This document shows positions 1 through 6,855 of a stretch of DNA of 24,489 bases, piece after piece. Numbering within the stretch: position 1 is the stretch's first letter; every line of letters starts with the position of its first letter. Under the pieces are notes generated by a model. It did no database searches and was not told where the DNA came from. It saw nothing but the letters and a program-made list of their open reading frames with translations. The position numbers were made by a program, and so were the translations under genes. The stretch is taken from the IMG/VR virus record IMGVR_UViG_3300003885_000039, positions 1 through 24,489 of that record. One strand, given 5' to 3'. This DNA is from a virus.

Positions 1-1357
1 AGTATCCAGGAAATGCTGGTACAGGTATACCTTCTGCAGCAAGTTTATCATGAGATAGCCAGTCAGCTGTCATACGTTGATTGCAGTTAGCAAATATAAT
101 ATCACTGCCTGCTATGTTGATAATAACATTTGGTATGTCATATAATTCATCAGAATAGTAAACCTCGTTAATTATATCATCTGCTGAAGTGTCTGCACTA
201 GCTGCAATCTCAACATGATTAATGTTATCTTGAAACAGCGCTACTTCACCATTTACAGTCATATAACCCAACTGCTCTTTTTGAAACCCGCTGCCATCTC
301 CTACAATATCTATGTCAAAAAACCCTTTATGCAGACTGTTAAACATGCCCCATTCACCTCGGGGTAAATAACTAACCATTGCAAACTCGAATACCTTACT
401 AGAACTATTAGAGGTTATGGAGACAAAAAACCAATTTCTTTCTTTACTATAGTGTACCTGTATTTGCCCATTGATATCCTGTATTAATCTGGGTATCACC
501 TTTAGCTTTAATTCCTCACTAATCAATGGCTGCCACTTTTCAAACTGACCACCGTTAGTTAAATAAAACCCTTGTGCAGTTAGGAATACTATATCATCAG
601 TTTCCAATACAGCAAAGCACCAAGGATTTAACGCAATTCGTTTTGTATCAATAACTCTATGTCTAAACTGTATAATGCTATCTATCTTAGTAGACTTCAT
701 TATTCCTTGACGCATGAATACTAGAAACCCATCTGCAACCTTTTGAAGCCCTCTATAATCAAAGTCATTTTCAGGGAAGCCTATCAAACTTAATGATTGA
801 AAACCTGCACCAGTTACAGTGCTAGGAACAAAATCGTTTGCGTCATCAATGGCACTCCATGCAGCAATACCATCTGCAACTGCAATACAACGACCTGCTG
901 ATTCTGTAATGTAAAACGTATTGGTGGGGAAGTTAACAGTTACATCTCTCCATACATTGGTTACTGGGTTTCTTTCAAGTACCCCCCAACCTCTGTTAGC
1001 AAAGTACTGCAATCCGCCTACTAACGCATGAGTTGATTTATATGTTATATACTCAGCCGCAAATGGGCTTGATAAGATATACTCATATTGCCTTTTAACC
1101 CAATTGAATTGAAATACAGCTAATATATTAGATATACTATCCCTTAAAAAGTGGTATGTTTCCAGCCCTACAGTAAAGCTTTCAGGAAACGTATCAAAAC
1201 TTGTATTCCTGCCAGATTTACTATGAGCAAATGCACTTCTTGGTCCATCCAAATCTATAAGGAAGTTTTTACCTTCCACAGTAACTACCTTATCAACAGT
1301 CTTTCTGTCGATAGCGAATGTTATTCCTGCAATAGTCTGTGGGGATATTCTTGCCAT
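1..1357 (-). CDS. Putative tail nozzle / packaged-DNA stabilisation protein, C-terminus cut by window edge
   Basis: The frame from the ATG at 1357 is open to the left edge (452 codons, no stop), so the C-terminus lies outside. The protein begins MARISPQTIAGITFAIDRKT and is built of short beta-type segments rich in aromatic and Gly residues. Its middle runs through GRCIAVADGIAAWSAIDDA, GLQKVADGFLVFMRQGI and DIVFLTAQGFYLTNGG. That succession of wS-iddp, gllvf and vyFLt-qGfY blocks resembles beta-propeller nozzle proteins of the P22 gp10 type, which close the lower tail of podoviruses. The assignment comes from pattern memory, not a search. It is the last visible gene of the head-to-tail connector series, which fits a nozzle or hub. 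It starts 4 nt after the stop of the upstream gene (1362). A different tail hub or tail-tube protein cannot be excluded. Confidence 0.55.
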   Translation of the reverse strand, partial: MARISPQTIAGITFAIDRKTVDKVVTVEGKNFLIDLDGPRSAFAHSKSGRNTSFDTFPESFTVGLETYHFLRDSISNILAVFQFNWVKRQYEYILSSPFAAEYITYKSTHALVGGLQYFANRGWGVLERNPVTNVWRDVTVNFPTNTFYITESAGRCIAVADGIAAWSAIDDANDFVPSTVTGAGFQSLSLIGFPENDFDYRGLQKVADGFLVFMRQGIMKSTKIDSIIQFRHRVIDTKRIALNPWCFAVLETDDIVFLTAQGFYLTNGGQFEKWQPLISEELKLKVIPRLIQDINGQIQVHYSKERNWFFVSITSNSSSKVFEFAMVSYLPRGEWGMFNSLHKGFFDIDIVGDGSGFQKEQLGYMTVNGEVALFQDNINHVEIAASADTSADDIINEVYYSDELYDIPNVIINIAGSDIIFANCNQRMTADWLSHDKLAAEGIPVPAFPGY

Positions 1358-1361
1358 CAGA

Positions 1362-1832
1362 TTATCCTGTATACATCCTGTATGCTACTAACACTGACTG
1401 GCCAGTTAATACTGTAGTAGGTGAGTCAATAGGTGAGGAGTAAGATACCAATTCTGCACCTTGCTCTACTAACATAAATCTGGAATATGGGCGAGAAAAA
1501 TCAGCTCCAGTTGCTGTAAAAGTAACAGTTGCACTTGTTACCCTGCCCTCACTATTGATGGTATCCACAGTCCAGTTTGCAGTATCTGCCAATAATGGCT
1601 GTCTTGCATACCCACCTTGCACTGTAGGTTCAGTAGTTATTGCGGCAATTAAACCCAGATAACTTGGCACTTCATCAATTAGTGCTATCTCCATAGTGCC
1701 CATAGGCATGCCAACAGAAGCGTTGTTAAAAACTGATTGGTATATCCTTAACTGCCCTTGTTGCACAACAGTGTTTGGTATGATGTCTTTTACCAACCCA
1801 CCTTTATTATATACTAAGTATTCACCGCGCAT
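1362..1832 (-). CDS. Hypothetical beta-rich structural protein (connector/tail region)
   Basis: A 156-aa protein that I do not recognise. It has alternating hydrophobic and Thr/Val/Gly-rich stretches (for example GRVTSATVTFTATGADFSRP near residues 95-115), no membrane segment and no cysteine. This suggests a small beta-sandwich protein. Its ATG shares one base with the upstream stop (TAATG at 1832), indicating translational coupling with the 80-aa gene, and it ends 4 nt before the nozzle candidate. Position between the connector candidate and the nozzle suggests a head-tail interface or tail accessory role. That is inference from context only. Confidence 0.7.
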   Translation of the reverse strand: MRGEYLVYNKGGLVKDIIPNTVVQQGQLRIYQSVFNNASVGMPMGTMEIALIDEVPSYLGLIAAITTEPTVQGGYARQPLLADTANWTVDTINSEGRVTSATVTFTATGADFSRPYSRFMLVEQGAELVSYSSPIDSPTTVLTGQSVLVAYRMYTG

Positions 1833-2074
1833 TAGTTTGCCACCTTTAATCTTCTAAATCCAATGCTATCTGAATCAGCAGCACCAACTAAAATTCTTTG
1901 GAACTGCCCACTGTCTACGTCAAATAAAAGAAAGTTTGTTTCACCTGCTATTAAAGTATCTGCAAAATGGGCTGATAGAATCTCCCTTATAATGCGGAAG
2001 TTTCTTTCCAAATGCAATTCGAGTCTATCTTTATCAACCTCGAAATCAACATCTATATCATTTGCATTAGCCAT
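1832..2074 (-). CDS. Hypothetical small protein of the head-tail connector cluster
   Basis: An 80-aa acidic protein, MANANDIDVDFEVDKDRLELHLERNF at its start (given here in part), with an N-terminal charged helix and a predicted beta-rich C-terminal half around LLFDVDSGQFQRILVG. No family recognised. It begins 6 nt after the stop of the 232-aa connector candidate and its own TAA overlaps the next ATG by one base, so it is translated as part of the same tightly packed unit. Conserved packing and in-frame coupling are the main reasons for calling it. Function unknown; a small head-completion or tail-assembly factor is possible. Confidence 0.7.
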   Translation of the reverse strand: MANANDIDVDFEVDKDRLELHLERNFRIIREILSAHFADTLIAGETNFLLFDVDSGQFQRILVGAADSDSIGFRRLKVAN

Positions 2075-2080
2075 ACTACG

Positions 2081-2779
2081 CTACTCTATATCACCTTGGT
2101 AAAATATATTACTGCTTTCACCTTTAATCAAATCTTGTTGTTGCTGTTTATACAATGCATAGCTGGACTTTTGACGTTCATCTGCCACTGTCTTATACAG
2201 CTTTGCCAATGTACCTTCCATAATTAAATCGTACCAATTGAACAACATCCAATTGGTAACTTTGTCTTGACCTGCCTGATTGAGTGCATCATTACCCATG
2301 TACTCAGGAAGGTATGTCCATAATTCAGTTTCTAAATCATAAGTTGCAGGTCTATTTGCGGCAGTATAATATGCCAATTTGGGCAGATAGGCTTGATATG
2401 CAAATGTTATCTTTGCGCCAATCTCCAGACCGTTGAATATAAAACTGTCTCCTGACCTGTAAAACCAGTTTACATCAAACGTATCTTGCAATTTGCCGGG
2501 AGGTCTTTCTTTTGCGAATACCAATCCGCCTTGACGGTTTAATGCAGGATACTTAATTGCAACCCATACCCTAAAATTAACCGGTCGTTTAAATATGAAA
2601 GGTATTGCATCTGCTACAGCAACACCTTCTACTAAATTCTGATCAAACATTGAAAGCACAGTACATTCACGCATTGAAGTTCTAGCGTATGATATAATAT
2701 CAGCGGTTCTATCTACCCTGCCAGAACGCACTCTAACATCATCCACTAATGCGGAGAATGTACCGGTTTCAGTTCCCAT
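2081..2779 (-). CDS. Putative head-tail connector / adaptor protein
   Basis: A 232-aa protein. The N-terminal part is helical (LVDDVRVRSGR, then ADIISYARTSMRECTVLSMF around residues 11-45), followed by a beta-rich middle with many aromatic residues, and a helical C-terminus ending in a Gln/Lys-rich helix (YALYKQQQQDLIKGE). An N-terminal helical bundle, a beta insertion and a C-terminal helix is the general architecture of adaptors that sit under the portal in podovirus and SU10-like phages. The match is to that general pattern and to gene order (two genes after the capsid, upstream of the nozzle candidate), not to a diagnostic motif. The ATG overlaps the upstream stop by one base (TAATG). Confidence 0.6.
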   Translation of the reverse strand: MGTETGTFSALVDDVRVRSGRVDRTADIISYARTSMRECTVLSMFDQNLVEGVAVADAIPFIFKRPVNFRVWVAIKYPALNRQGGLVFAKERPPGKLQDTFDVNWFYRSGDSFIFNGLEIGAKITFAYQAYLPKLAYYTAANRPATYDLETELWTYLPEYMGNDALNQAGQDKVTNWMLFNWYDLIMEGTLAKLYKTVADERQKSSYALYKQQQQDLIKGESSNIFYQGDIE

Positions 2780-3243
2780 TACTCAGGCGTACCTATAGGA
2801 GATGGGTTTAAGTTTAAACCTAAAGATGGATTTGCAGGGGCAGCAGGTTTTGGTTGAACAACGTTATGCGTAACCATTAGATTTTCTTCCTTCGCCAACT
2901 GTTCTGCAACTGCCTGAACATCATCAGATGCAACCTTATTAATCATCATCTTCATACTTTCAGTTGTTGCACCACCTTTTATTGCTGAGTTTGAGCTGCC
3001 TTCCATATGAGCTCTTGCAATAGCAATTCCAGCTTCTAAATCAACCTTCTGTATGTTCTGTGTAAAATCAGGTTTACCCATTAGTTTTGCAATCTGTTCT
3101 GCATGTGCTGGAGTAGGGCACTCATAACGGTTGTTTTTAAAGCTTACCAGTACAGGCTCTTTATCAATCTCAATCCAAAAAGAAAACCCATCCGGTCTGC
3201 CTTTTCTGATAACATACACATCGGGTTTAAGTAAATCACTCAT
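2779..3243 (-). CDS. Hypothetical structural-region protein with Pro/Asn-rich tail
   Basis: A 154-aa protein of unknown family. Residues 1-60 look like a compact alpha/beta fold (VYVIRKGRPDGFSFWIEIDK, then a helix containing PAHAEQIAKLMG). A long helical stretch follows, and the last 25 residues are low-complexity, rich in Pro and Asn. The start is supported by AGGAG 6 nt before ATG. The stop overlaps the next ATG (TAATG at 2779). It lies between the small post-capsid gene and the adaptor candidate, so a virion or assembly role is likely but unproven. Confidence 0.7.
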   Translation of the reverse strand: MSDLLKPDVYVIRKGRPDGFSFWIEIDKEPVLVSFKNNRYECPTPAHAEQIAKLMGKPDFTQNIQKVDLEAGIAIARAHMEGSSNSAIKGGATTESMKMMINKVASDDVQAVAEQLAKEENLMVTHNVVQPKPAAPANPSLGLNLNPSPIGTPE

Positions 3244-3284
3244 TTTGTTCTCCTGTTTAATTAAATGATAACTGTGGTTAATTA

Positions 3285-3539
3285 TTAAACTACTGGCATT
3301 GCATCGATTTTAATCTTAATGTCATCGATTTCTGCCTGCAATTTCTCTTTAAAGTGTCGGTTGATTTCCATGAATTCTGGAGATGCAGCTGAACTTTCTG
3401 AAGACAAAACACCACCAACAATAACAGGCATCAATGCCATAAACTGATCAAGTATAACTAATATCTCTGCTTGACCAGTTGCATCACATACACCTGTAGG
3501 TTGAACATATGCACCAAACGGTGCTCTAACTAAAGCCAT
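3285..3539 (-). CDS. Small protein directly downstream of major capsid (hypothetical)
   Basis: The start is set at 3539 (84 aa, MALVRAPFGAYVQPTG at the N-terminus) because GAGGT lies 7 nt upstream of this ATG. The longer in-frame version to 3581 would read through the base of a GTGCCC/GGGCAC hairpin (3560-3579) and has no visible SD. The C-terminal half is a charged amphipathic helix (FKEKLQAEIDDIKIKIDAM). No family recognised. Being the first gene after the capsid, a decoration, head-completion or assembly protein is conceivable; the sequence gives no direct proof. Confidence 0.65.
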   Translation of the reverse strand: MALVRAPFGAYVQPTGVCDATGQAEILVILDQFMALMPVIVGGVLSSESSAASPEFMEINRHFKEKLQAEIDDIKIKIDAMPVV

Positions 3540-3559
3540 GATAAATACCTCATTTGAAA

Positions 3560-3579
3560 GTGCCCGTATTGCAGGGCAC
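3560..3579 (-). terminator. Post-capsid hairpin (possible partial terminator or mRNA stabiliser)
   Basis: A perfect 6-bp stem GTGCCC/GGGCAC with an 8-nt loop lies between the capsid stop (3608) and the next start (3539). On the minus strand it is followed by only TTTC, so it is a weak terminator at best. Such a hairpin after the capsid gene could raise capsid mRNA relative to downstream genes, which is inference. Confidence 0.45.
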
Positions 3580-3607
3580 ATAAATTAAATTAAACCAATT
3601 AAGCCAA

Positions 3608-4774
3608 TTAAGCCGGTGTATCAATACCAGTAAAATAACCTGCCGTTTGTTGTGCTCGATACTCCATACACATTTCAGTAGTTAATACACCAAAATCTGC
3701 ATCAACACCTGCACGTGAACCTGACTTATCATAATCGTCATTGAATGTACGACGTAGATAACGAGTACGCATAGCGCCCGGATGCAAGACTAATAAATTC
3801 TTAGTCCACAAAGGAGACTCATTAAACAACGGATGGGTCATTAATGAAACATCGCCGTACGGTGTAATCCATTTAGTCACTTTCAGACCAAATTCCGTAT
3901 GACCAGTTTCAATTTCGATTCTACCATTGATTTGTGCTAGCTTATTAACAACACGTATTACGGTATTACCACAGAATGCAATACGTTCGTTAGGTTTGCC
4001 TTTGATGTTCTTTTCAAAAATGGCTTGCAAGAAGGCATCAAAAATATCCCAAGTAAAGTTAGCGCCTTGAGATTGCACATTGGTAGTTAATTGATTAACA
4101 ATACCATGCATTGTACGGAACGGTTTATTGTTATTGATGGCAATACTTCTAATGCCAAATATCATTGAACGTTCCATATCTTCAGCATGTATAATAGCCG
4201 CATCTGCACGGTTTTTACTTTTAATGTCACCAGTTCGATAATCAACTGCTTCTGCAGTACCGGTTACATCCCATGAATTACGGAAGATTTGCATGTAATT
4301 GAATACAGGAAAGCCTAGATTAGCAATAGAAACAGGTTTGGAGCTACCTTCTTCATGCGCTGTACCTATCTTTTGAGCTGGCTGTGGAGTACCACTACCA
4401 TCAATTGCAGTAACTGTTGTACCGCCCAATCCACGAGTGACTGTTAAAGTTAACCCTGCAACTGCATCAACAAACACATACTCACCGGATGCTTCGACTA
4501 AAACCACCGCACCGGGAACTATCTGGGAAGCGTCTGCAATTATGAGTGAAGTACCCACTCCTGCATTGTTAGTAATAGAAATACGACCTGCCATATGATT
4601 TTCTTCAAACCATGTAACTACCGTATCACTTGCGTTTATTGACTCCATCCCAGATGTCAATGCTAACATAGGAGCACTGCCAGTTGGTTGTGTCATTAAG
4701 ATTGCATCGGCGAAATCACCGCGCTTGCCGCCCTGAATACCAGAGTCAGATGCAAATACACCTTTTACAGCCAT
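3608..4774 (-). CDS. Major capsid protein, SU10 / DUF5309 type
   Basis: A 388-aa protein forming the icosahedral shell, of usual length for HK97-fold capsids. The region VFNYMQIFRNSWDVTGTAEA (about residues 156-175), followed by helices rich in Asp/Glu and Ala with AEDMERSMIFG, is the pattern I associate with the SU10 major head protein / DUF5309 family. Residues 60-140 contain a Gly/Thr/Val-rich insertion (VGTSLIIADASQIVPGAVV and a VTRGLGGTTVTA stretch) that looks like an extra beta domain, as in many family members. Its position immediately after the scaffold supports the call. SD GAGGT lies 8 nt before ATG. A strong GATC-free, A/T-ending codon use matches its neighbours. Confidence 0.85.
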   Translation of the reverse strand: MAVKGVFASDSGIQGGKRGDFADAILMTQPTGSAPMLALTSGMESINASDTVVTWFEENHMAGRISITNNAGVGTSLIIADASQIVPGAVVLVEASGEYVFVDAVAGLTLTVTRGLGGTTVTAIDGSGTPQPAQKIGTAHEEGSSKPVSIANLGFPVFNYMQIFRNSWDVTGTAEAVDYRTGDIKSKNRADAAIIHAEDMERSMIFGIRSIAINNNKPFRTMHGIVNQLTTNVQSQGANFTWDIFDAFLQAIFEKNIKGKPNERIAFCGNTVIRVVNKLAQINGRIEIETGHTEFGLKVTKWITPYGDVSLMTHPLFNESPLWTKNLLVLHPGAMRTRYLRRTFNDDYDKSGSRAGVDADFGVLTTEMCMEYRAQQTAGYFTGIDTPA

Positions 4775-4787
4775 AATTAAATACCTC

Positions 4788-5528
4788 TTATTTTGGTTTT
4801 GCAGACATAAAACTCATCCAGTCTTCTGGGTCTGCGTTACCAGAGTTGGAGTCATTAGTGTTTTGATTACCGGCAAATGGTCTTCCACCACGGCCGCTGT
4901 TTGGTACTACTGGCAATGAGCTAGTAACATCATTGCTAATTTGCTGAAAATATTTACCTACCAATTCAACTGCTTCAGGTAAGCTCTTGCCAGCTGATAA
5001 AAAATTAGCCAGAGCATTTTCTGCAACTGGTCTATACTCAGCCTTTGATGTATATGGTAATGCTTTATTCATAACACCAATCTGTTCGTTTCCTTTCATC
5101 GTATCTGCGGTTGACTGCATCATCTCAGTACGCATAGTTTCCATACGTTGGTCAATGATGTTATTAGCATCCCGCATTGAGGATGAATATATATTAGCTG
5201 CAAGTTTATCCAATTCAACTTGCGCAGTTTCAGGATTTGCCAATGCTTGCATATCAACTCCACCAGTTAATTCTAAACCTGTAATATGGGCGCTAAGTTT
5301 TTGCTGTGGTGTCAATTCCTGTTCAGCAGGTTGATTTACAATATGAACCTGTTGAACTGGCTCGCCTTCATTGCCAGTCGGATTACTACTATTATGCCAT
5401 AAATTACTGAAATCGTCTATGTTATTTGCGGTGTTATCTTTCCCCCCCTCATTGGCAGGAGGAGTACCTTGATTATCCCCAGTAGTTTCGTCTTGACGTC
5501 TGTATTTAATTAGATTCATGAATTTCAT
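4788..5528 (-). CDS. Putative capsid scaffolding protein
   Basis: About 246 aa, rich in Asn, Gln, Glu and Asp. The first 85 residues look disordered (EGGKDNTANNIDDFSNLWHN). A long helical centre follows (IIDQRMETMRTEMMQSTADT region), then a disordered Gly/Asn-rich linker and a short C-terminal motif DPEDWMSFMSAKPK. A helical core with a short basic or aromatic end is typical of scaffolds, which bind the inside of the procapsid. It is encoded directly upstream of the capsid gene (13-nt gap). The start at 5528 is preferred because AGGAA lies 6 nt upstream; the alternative ATG at 5534 is one base from the SD. It overlaps the preceding gene by 23 nt. Confidence 0.75.
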   Translation of the reverse strand: MKFMNLIKYRRQDETTGDNQGTPPANEGGKDNTANNIDDFSNLWHNSSNPTGNEGEPVQQVHIVNQPAEQELTPQQKLSAHITGLELTGGVDMQALANPETAQVELDKLAANIYSSSMRDANNIIDQRMETMRTEMMQSTADTMKGNEQIGVMNKALPYTSKAEYRPVAENALANFLSAGKSLPEAVELVGKYFQQISNDVTSSLPVVPNSGRGGRPFAGNQNTNDSNSGNADPEDWMSFMSAKPK

Positions 5529-5778
5529 TTGCATTTCCTTTTCTTATTTGGTTGATTAAGTATAGTATATCTTCATATACCATTATTGACTTCTTAGCTA
5601 TTGTGTACGCAGATTTAAAGTCTTCTGCAGACTTTTTAATATCCATCTCCTGTAGTTTTGTGATCTCTTGTTGCATAGCATCATAGAACAATATATGCAC
5701 AGATTCCGTAGCTAATGAACCTGCAATTATCTGTTTATGTGCTGAGGGTAAGTTCTCATATACACTGTTTATATTCAT
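5506..5778 (-). CDS. Hypothetical small helical protein between holin and scaffold
   Basis: A 90-aa, almost entirely helical protein. It has no membrane segment and no recognised family. The central part is charged (MQQEITKLQEMDIKKSAEDF). Its start overlaps the holin stop as ATGA, and its 3' end overlaps the scaffold start, so expression is coupled to both. This placement would fit either a lysis regulator (antiholin-like) or a small assembly factor. The sequence does not decide between them. Confidence 0.65.
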   Translation of the reverse strand: MNINSVYENLPSAHKQIIAGSLATESVHILFYDAMQQEITKLQEMDIKKSAEDFKSAYTIAKKSIMVYEDILYLINQIRKGNANEIHESN

Positions 5779-6332
5779 AATAATCTACCTGCCTTATCTG
5801 ATAGTTTTTCCTTCCCTCTAGTCCAAGATGTAATGCCTAATATTGCACCCCATGCTATAAGTACAAATTCAGGAATAAACCCAATAGGTACTGTACGTAC
5901 TACCTCTTTAAACATCATACCATCTGGAGTTAAATCCGTAATGTGAAATAATGCAAGTACTATATTTGCAAGTGAGGGTATTACATAGTTTAAGAACAGA
6001 GTTGTACCAAACAAGTAACCATTGAAGGGTCTCCAACTCCACTGCATCCAATGTTCTGATTTACTTTCAGATTGCATAGTTTGATTGACTGCTTGCAACC
6101 TTTTAGTATCCTCCTTTGCCATTTGAAGTTGATGACTCATGATAGCTTTTTGAAGTTTTGCTATTTCAGGTGAAGTTATTTGATCAAGATTGGGCATCCC
6201 AACACCTAATACACCCTCAGCTATTGCAATTACTTTTTCAGCCTTCTTTACATCACCTTCATCACCTGTGAACCATCCTATCAAACTGGGGACATACTTT
6301 GCAAGTCCCATCGCAATACTAATTGCTCCCAT
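5775..6332 (-). CDS. Holin, GTA_holin_3TM-like
   Basis: A 185-aa inner-membrane protein. A hydrophobic N-terminal segment is followed by a charged cytoplasm-type region (residues 24-95). Then comes the signature WSWRPFNGY (98-106), leading directly into a hydrophobic segment (107-130), and a further hydrophobic segment (about 150-168) precedes a basic tail. The W-RP-nGY motif before a membrane helix is what I recognise from the GTA_holin_3TM family (holins of gene transfer agents and many phages). Holins form membrane lesions that time lysis. SD GAGGAG lies 6 nt upstream. It overlaps the spanin-like gene by 14 nt. No endolysin is visible in this window. Confidence 0.75.
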   Translation of the reverse strand: MGAISIAMGLAKYVPSLIGWFTGDEGDVKKAEKVIAIAEGVLGVGMPNLDQITSPEIAKLQKAIMSHQLQMAKEDTKRLQAVNQTMQSESKSEHWMQWSWRPFNGYLFGTTLFLNYVIPSLANIVLALFHITDLTPDGMMFKEVVRTVPIGFIPEFVLIAWGAILGITSWTRGKEKLSDKAGRLL

Positions 6333-6693
6333 AACTATCTCCTCTAGTCTGCAACTTATTTAATTGGTCTATAATTATATTCAATTTCTTTTCCCTTCTA
6401 TCCCCATCTTTTTGAAGTGCCTTTTGACGCTCTTCAATTCTAGCCTGAGTTATCTTATCAAGCTGTAACTTTTCAATTGCATCACTAGTTTTATCTTCGC
6501 GCGATAAATCCATTTCATCATGTTTTGCTATGGTAATATTGACAGTATCTATATGTTCTTTCAAGCTGTCTCTTAATCTGCCATCTGCCTCTGCAAGATT
6601 AATTAATGTATTCTTTGAGTCATACCAACCCCCAATTACTACTGCAAACATCATAACCACTGGCAACCATTGTAGAATAGCTTTTACATTCAT
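6319..6693 (-). CDS. Putative inner-membrane spanin-like protein (N-terminal TM plus coiled coil)
   Basis: A 124-aa protein with one N-terminal membrane segment (WLPVVMMFAVVIGGW, about residues 9-23), then a long, highly charged, probably coiled-coil domain (IEKLQLDKITQARIEERQKA region). This is the topology of i-spanins, whose periplasmic coiled coil bridges to an outer-membrane lipoprotein during lysis. Adjacency to the holin (overlapping ORFs) supports a lysis role. No o-spanin lipoprotein was found nested or next to it, so it might instead be a membrane-anchored holin partner. SD AGGAG lies 10 nt before ATG. Confidence 0.55.
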   Translation of the reverse strand: MNVKAILQWLPVVMMFAVVIGGWYDSKNTLINLAEADGRLRDSLKEHIDTVNITIAKHDEMDLSREDKTSDAIEKLQLDKITQARIEERQKALQKDGDRREKKLNIIIDQLNKLQTRGDSYGSN

Positions 6694-6745
6694 TGTTTAT
6701 TAACTCCTGTTATATTTAAGTTTATTAAATCGAAAAACCAAATTG

Positions 6746-6839
6746 ACATGGGACCCTACTTCACATGCCTACAAAGCGCTTAGTTCCGTCCGCTGCGCTA
6801 CCGAAACACGCTGAAGCTTTGGCATGCTCGTACCCATGT
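6746..6839 (-). ncRNA. Candidate structured RNA element between portal and lysis genes
   Basis: A GC-richer patch in an otherwise AT-rich spacer of about 160 bp. It contains nested inverted repeats: ACATGGG (6746-6752) pairs with CCCATGT (6833-6839). Inside, CATGCC plus AAAGC (6764-6769, 6773-6777, 3-nt bulge) pairs with GCTTT plus GGCATG (6816-6826). A further inner stem GTTTC/GGAAC pairs with a G-U on the minus-strand RNA, whereas the plus strand would have a C-A mismatch. This favours the minus strand, the direction of transcription here, as the folded molecule. It is not a tRNA that I can fit, and no U-tract makes it a standard terminator. Confidence 0.4.
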
Positions 6840-6855
6840 GCAATTGGCTGTTTTC

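Noticed and set aside
6756-6840. Possible tRNA in the GC-rich spacer
   Set aside because: TAGCGCAGCGG resembles a D-arm, but I could not fit an acceptor stem, anticodon arm and T-arm with TTC in the right places.
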